This document shows, in pieces, positions 60,901 through 64,000 of a stretch of DNA of 64,000 bases (its first letter is position 1; the number at the start of each line of letters is the position of its first letter). Under the pieces are notes generated by a model, which saw only the letters and a program-made list of their open reading frames with translations, did no database searches and had not been told where the DNA came from. Position numbers and translations under genes: made by a program. Source of the DNA: Arenibacter sp. P308M17 (lineage in GTDB: Bacteria > Bacteroidota > Bacteroidia > Flavobacteriales > Flavobacteriaceae); assembly GCF_003426735.1 (NCBI RefSeq), contig NZ_QVON01000001.1:558001-622000 (forward strand), given 5' to 3'.

Positions 60901-61371
60901 GGTGCCAATCTAGGTTTTAATTATAAGAATTTTGACCTTTCGGTTTTATTTCAGGGAACGGCTGAGGTAAAAGGCCAATTAACGGGTTATGCCGGTTATG
61001 CCTTCTTTAACTTGGGAAACATTCAACGTTGGCAGATGGACGGTAGGTTCGACCCCAACAATCCTGTGCGTTACCCTGATTACCCTAGGTTGGAAGTGTT
61101 GACCAACAGTGGATCTGCCAATACAGAGACTTCCGATTTTTGGGTAATTGATTCCGGGTATTTGCGTGTAAAGAATATACAGATAGGATATAATTTCCCA
61201 AATACATTAACCGATATAATTGGAGTAGATAATCTAAGATTCTATTTAGGGGCAGAAAATTTGCATTCGTTTAATTCCTACAGAAAGGGATGGGATCCCG
61301 AAATAATTGGGGGTGGAGCATATTACCCTATATTAACCACATACACTTTTGGTTTAAATCTAAAATTCTAA
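57982..61371 (+). CDS. SusC/RagA-type TonB-dependent transducer with STN domain
   Basis: The 1129-aa outer-membrane receptor has a signal region (LTTLFLLVALFQVNASTYS), an N-terminal STN signalling domain (about 45-115: VKVFDVLNEIESQTEFKFFVDTKEVDLERMISIKVKRETISKILEKV), a carboxypeptidase-regulatory-like domain (VSGTVVDNTGTPLPGANIVEKGTTNGVIADFDGNFSIEV) and a plug with DEVVVVGYGIQKR, then a 22-strand barrel ending ...YTFGLNLKF. STN explains the sigma/anti-sigma genes upstream. Imports an oligomer bound by the SusD partner; substrate unknown. Confidence 0.95.
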   Translation: MKKFNKPRYRDGSPWRFDLKMKLTTLFLLVALFQVNASTYSQSTKIDLNLNNVKVFDVLNEIESQTEFKFFVDTKEVDLERMISIKVKRETISKILEKVFIGTNIVYKVLDKQIALKPGAIEEKVDQSSTGVRGLQQPTVSGTVVDNTGTPLPGANIVEKGTTNGVIADFDGNFSIEVADANAILVVSYIGFSTIEVPIDGKTNLNISLQESAAGLDEVVVVGYGIQKRVNVIGSISQVSSKDIENRPVTQVSQAITGQMPGVTVVQRTGRPGQSGGDISVRGVGSFGATPNALVLIDGIAGTLNDINPDDIASISVLKDASSAAIYGARSANGVILITTKSGGNKKFSVSYNSYVGFNEATELPEFADSWEYAEMYNIASESNSFSAEDIEKYRAQNDLDNYPNTRFLEDLFSRNGIQTSHTLTVNGGDERNKYYVSAGILDQQGIVPKNSFDRYNFRMNLQNKLGDKFELNSRFFGSLEERKEPQATANKGGGFLDQLVQNAVRYPATFLGVDSQGNYGIGPESGGTPVAWLDSKSYLNNPTTKTGVNVKLDWKPTDDLVFSVIGGYNFTLYEQRSYLASQRLNEDVFLGQSYLNQQSDKTIFKTMQFTGEYSKEFGSHDFSLLAGYSFENEELSLFNGYRQDFASNDYTVMDLGSAENQQSGGYDAEWALQSFFSRLKYSFNERYLFEATMRYDGSSRFPENNKYAFFPSAAVGWRVSQESFMEEVSWVSNLKVKASWGILGNQNIGNYPYQTVLASGRDYSLGGGLATGAAYANYKDANIKWESTETTDIGLETGFFDGQLTFNATYFNRNTTDVLFKPSASVSSVLGVGISETNTGEVKNTGWEFDLGHRGNAGDFGYSINANFSIINNEVITLGLGNVEQPNGFVGNGSDLFIGYPMQMYYGYKADGVFLNDGEVDSWPDMSAVNPTAQAGDFRYKDISGPDGIPDGKIDPTYDRTYLGSRIPKYTFGANLGFNYKNFDLSVLFQGTAEVKGQLTGYAGYAFFNLGNIQRWQMDGRFDPNNPVRYPDYPRLEVLTNSGSANTETSDFWVIDSGYLRVKNIQIGYNFPNTLTDIIGVDNLRFYLGAENLHSFNSYRKGWDPEIIGGGAYYPILTTYTFGLNLKF

Positions 61372-61375
61372 GATC

Positions 61376-63046
61376 ATGATTAAAATATATAATAAATATT
61401 CATATAATTCTAGATTCATAAAGAGGCTTTTATTGGGCATCATTTCTTTGGGAGCAATTGTTTCCTGTGATAAGGAACTGGAACAATTTCCTAGTAACGC
61501 CTTTGCGGCAGATAATTTTTGGACATCGGAGTCCAATGCCAACATAGCGCTGACCGGAGCCTATAGAGGGGCCGTGGAATATGGGACCCAAGTGGTGCCT
61601 TCGGATTGGTGGACCTATTGTGGCATTGTTTTTATGGAATTTGCTACGGACAATGCCTATGATAGGAGAGGTGATAATTCTACCCAGAACCGATTGACCA
61701 ACGGTACCCTGCTGCCCAATAATAACGTTGTTAATGGATATTGGAAGGGTTCCTACAAACGAATCGCTATTTGTAACGATTTCTTGGAGAATATTGAAAA
61801 GGTAAATATGGAACAGGCTAAAATAGATAGGATGAAGGCCGAAGTACAGTTTCTAAGGGCCACACAGTATTTTTATCTTTCACAGTTTTGGGGTAGCGCT
61901 CCTTTGGTTACGGCTACTTTAACACCTGATGAAGCTAATAATGTAGATAAGGCATCCAAGGCAGAATTGGTGACTTTTGTTGAGAATGAGCTTAAAACCG
62001 CCGCAGCCGCACTTCCAACATTCGGGGAATTAAATGCAGGAGAAGCTGGTAGGGCCAGTAAACAGGCAGCATTGGCTTTTTTAGGAAGATTGTATCTTGG
62101 GGAGAAGAAATTCCCTGAAGCTTCCATAGTGTACAAACAGATTATAGATATGGGCGATAATATTATTGATCCTGATTACAGTTCACTTTTTATTCCTTCC
62201 AATGAGAATAGTAGTGAAAACATTTTTAGTGCCCAATATTTTGGTGGTCAGGCAGGTAATTCATTGCCCCAGCATGCCTATCCGGCGGTTGCCTCGGGCT
62301 GGCATATTGTAAACCCTTTGGGTAGTCTTGCCGATGCCTATGGTTTTGATGATGGAACGCCCTTGTCATATGAGGACCCTCGATTTAACTATGAGGATAT
62401 GGGAGCCAATAGGGACCCTAGGTTTAGGTACAATTTTATATGGGATGGTGCTACCTTTGCAGGAAGGACCTATGATTGCCATCCAGATTCTTCCGGGTCA
62501 GTAGATCAATTGACCTATTCCAAGCAAGCAACTAGAACAGGTTATGGGTTGAGAAAATTCTTTGATGAATCGTTTAGTGGAAATCTATTGTCCGATTATG
62601 GAGGGAATATTCCAATAATAAGATATGCCGAGGTATTGCTGAGCTATTTGGAAGCAGAACTGGAGGCTGGAAATGCTATTACACAGCAATTATTGGACCT
62701 TACCATTAATGCCGTAAGGGGTAGGGCCTCTGTAGGCTTACCGCCTATTACGGAAACCAATGCCGCTGCATTGAGACCAATTTTAAGAAATGAAAGAAGA
62801 ATTGAGTTGGCCTTGGAAGGACAGCGCTTATGGGATATCTTTAGATGGGGAATAGGAGATGAGGCATTGGTGGGCGATTTTTGGGGGGCACCATTCCCGA
62901 ATTCCACCCTATACCCGACGACTTCCAAGAAAATTGATCCACAGTCAAGATGGTATGTTACCAGCAAAAATTTTCGCGAAGGTGTGGATGATGTTTGGCC
63001 AATTCCAGAGTCGGAGGTCAACGTAAATCCTAAATTAGGGAATTAA
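61376..63046 (+). CDS. SusD/RagB-type nutrient-binding lipoprotein
   Basis: The 556-aa surface lipoprotein (signal LLLGIISLGAIVSC, then DKELEQFPSNAFAADNFW) has the SusD TPR-like fold, with ATQYFYLSQFWGSAPLVTATLTPDEANN, KQAALAFLGRLYLGEKKFPEASIVY and a C-terminal LRPILRNERRIELALEGQRLWDIFRWG. It starts 4 bp after the susC stop. It captures the substrate and lids the SusC barrel. Confidence 0.95.
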   Translation: MIKIYNKYSYNSRFIKRLLLGIISLGAIVSCDKELEQFPSNAFAADNFWTSESNANIALTGAYRGAVEYGTQVVPSDWWTYCGIVFMEFATDNAYDRRGDNSTQNRLTNGTLLPNNNVVNGYWKGSYKRIAICNDFLENIEKVNMEQAKIDRMKAEVQFLRATQYFYLSQFWGSAPLVTATLTPDEANNVDKASKAELVTFVENELKTAAAALPTFGELNAGEAGRASKQAALAFLGRLYLGEKKFPEASIVYKQIIDMGDNIIDPDYSSLFIPSNENSSENIFSAQYFGGQAGNSLPQHAYPAVASGWHIVNPLGSLADAYGFDDGTPLSYEDPRFNYEDMGANRDPRFRYNFIWDGATFAGRTYDCHPDSSGSVDQLTYSKQATRTGYGLRKFFDESFSGNLLSDYGGNIPIIRYAEVLLSYLEAELEAGNAITQQLLDLTINAVRGRASVGLPPITETNAAALRPILRNERRIELALEGQRLWDIFRWGIGDEALVGDFWGAPFPNSTLYPTTSKKIDPQSRWYVTSKNFREGVDDVWPIPESEVNVNPKLGN

Positions 63047-63059
63047 TCATTTTCTTGCA

Positions 63060-64000
63060 ATGGTCTTAAAAAGAAGAAAATTTATTCAAAAAGTAGGGTT
63101 GGTAATTCCAGTAATTGCCAACCCCTTTTCCAATCTTTTTTCCCAAAGCGGGGCAATATTGGAGGAGGTGAACAATAGCCCGATAATATCCCAAGATTTC
63201 AATTTTACAAATTTGAACGAGAGGATCTGGATAGGAAAAGATTTTTGGAGTGTTCCCATGGAAGATTGGGAAATAAGGAATAATAGACTACAGTTTAACG
63301 GTACCAAAAGAAATGCCCGTTTACATTTACTGACCTATGTTCTTAAAAAGGACAAGGGGGAATTTTGGGTTAAAAGTAGATTGGGTCTATTAACAAATAA
63401 CGACAGTAAAGGTAGCGTTGGTTTTACTATAGGAATTAAAGATTCTACAGATCCAAAAAGTATAAAGGCGGCTTGTTATTTCGGGGATGGTCTTTCCGCT
63501 GGTATTTCCCTGGAGGGGAAAATGTTTGTGGCCGAAAAGGAGGCTCAGCTTCCTGAAAATTTTGATTACTCGGATTTTACCATGGAATTAGAAGTATCAC
63601 CAAAAAATAAAGGGTATGAATACTCCTTGTCCGTTATTGATATGGATGGAAAAAAAGGGCGGCTAGTTTATAATTCTTCCAACGAAATTGAAGGTTTGCT
63701 AGCCTTGGAGCAAAACTTGAACGAAAAGGATGGGAGTACATTTTGGTCTCGATCAATAAGTTTGGAAGGCACTAAATTAACACATGTCCCTGAAAATAGT
63801 TTTGGGCCTATTCTTTGGGCCATGTACACTCTTTCGAAGGGAAAACTTAAATTAATGGCACAACTACCTCCTGTAAGCAACAAGGATCCACAAAGGATGG
63901 AGCTTCAATTTTTTAAGAAAGGTAAATGGGTCAGGGAAGAAAAAATCGAAATTGATCCTGTATCCCTTAGCACCGTTTTTTCAATTGAAAATTGGGATTC
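63060..64000 (+). CDS. Tat-exported protein, possible phosphodiesterase/phosphatase, 3' end cut by window
   Basis: At least 313 codons run to the window edge without a stop. The N-terminus MVLKRRKFIQKVGLVIPVIA has a twin-arginine-type signal (RRKFIQK). Next comes a beta-sandwich/LamG-like region (LNERIWIGKDFWSVPMEDWEIRNNRLQFNG, FWVKSRLGLL). The last residues (LSTVFSIENWDS) resemble the start of PhoD-like metallophosphatase domains known from Bacteroidota; that guess needs the missing part. It begins 13 bp after susD and should belong to the same operon. Confidence 0.6.
   Translation, partial: MVLKRRKFIQKVGLVIPVIANPFSNLFSQSGAILEEVNNSPIISQDFNFTNLNERIWIGKDFWSVPMEDWEIRNNRLQFNGTKRNARLHLLTYVLKKDKGEFWVKSRLGLLTNNDSKGSVGFTIGIKDSTDPKSIKAACYFGDGLSAGISLEGKMFVAEKEAQLPENFDYSDFTMELEVSPKNKGYEYSLSVIDMDGKKGRLVYNSSNEIEGLLALEQNLNEKDGSTFWSRSISLEGTKLTHVPENSFGPILWAMYTLSKGKLKLMAQLPPVSNKDPQRMELQFFKKGKWVREEKIEIDPVSLSTVFSIENWD

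Noticed and set aside
1..64000. CRISPR array
   Set aside because: No run of regularly spaced direct repeats and no cas-like genes were seen.

Overview
The window looks like a chromosomal segment of a Bacteroidota bacterium, most probably a marine member of the Flavobacteriaceae. Support comes from an exonuclease-DnaE fusion, SusC/SusD pairs behind an ECF sigma/FecR pair, DUF4270 and Kelch lipoproteins, LytTR signalling, a bioF-bioD-bioA-ketosynthase biotin cluster, and -33 TTTG / -7 TANNTTTG promoters such as the one before the tRNA-Asp gene. The genus cannot be fixed from the sequence alone.

Left part (1-31 kb). A MauE/DoxX-like gene, a PAS-AraC regulator, a STAS-like protein and a large alpha-oxoamine synthase fused to a FemAB/CelD-like acyltransferase appear to be tied together by a repeated operator-like sequence, ACTATTCCNTAAGGGATTTT. 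A secreted beta-helix protein follows, flanked by two gene remnants. Then come an M61 peptidase, the biotin operon (bioF, a DUF2007 gene, bioD, bioA, a ketosynthase; no bioB or bioC), a bestrophin, a lipid hydroxylase, an AraC regulator, a nitrilase, a lone Mrr-type endonuclease, a haem-binding protein, gcdH, trmN6, a SET protein, rimM-rpsP, a DUF2383 protein, dnaE, trxA and a DUF58 protein.

Integrated element (31046-44338). A 13.3-kb integrative mobilizable element sits in tRNA-Asp(GTC) between 43-bp direct repeats. Its NBU-like backbone comprises a tyrosine integrase, an excisionase-like HTH protein, a primase-helicase, a Toprim primase, MobC and a MOBP relaxase; no conjugation apparatus is present. 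Its cargo is a SymE-like toxin with a divergent Xre regulator and a tightly overlapped four-gene operon. That operon encodes a 907-aa protein with two GHKL ATPase modules (Hsp90/MutL-like, then histidine-kinase-like), a receiver-domain protein with all five REC catalytic residues, a 180-aa unknown and a DNA cytosine-C5 methyltransferase. This is the best candidate in the window for an undescribed system, plausibly an anti-phage defence that couples phosphorelay signalling to DNA methylation.

Right part (44.4-64 kb). A PQQ-type propeller/cytochrome c lipoprotein is followed by a LytS/LytTR two-component system with DUF4907, a Kelch lipoprotein, a DUF4270 lipoprotein interrupted by one in-frame stop, and an outer-membrane barrel. 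Next come dgoK-dgoA (2-keto-3-deoxy sugar-acid catabolism), a MITE-like 235-bp element, a lactonase-like lipoprotein, and an ECF sigma / FecR / SusC / SusD uptake locus whose last gene, with a Tat-like signal, runs off the window.

Several intergenic spaces carry dispersed GC-rich palindromes (REP-like), some next to strong hairpins. All functional statements are read from sequence and family knowledge; no database search was run.
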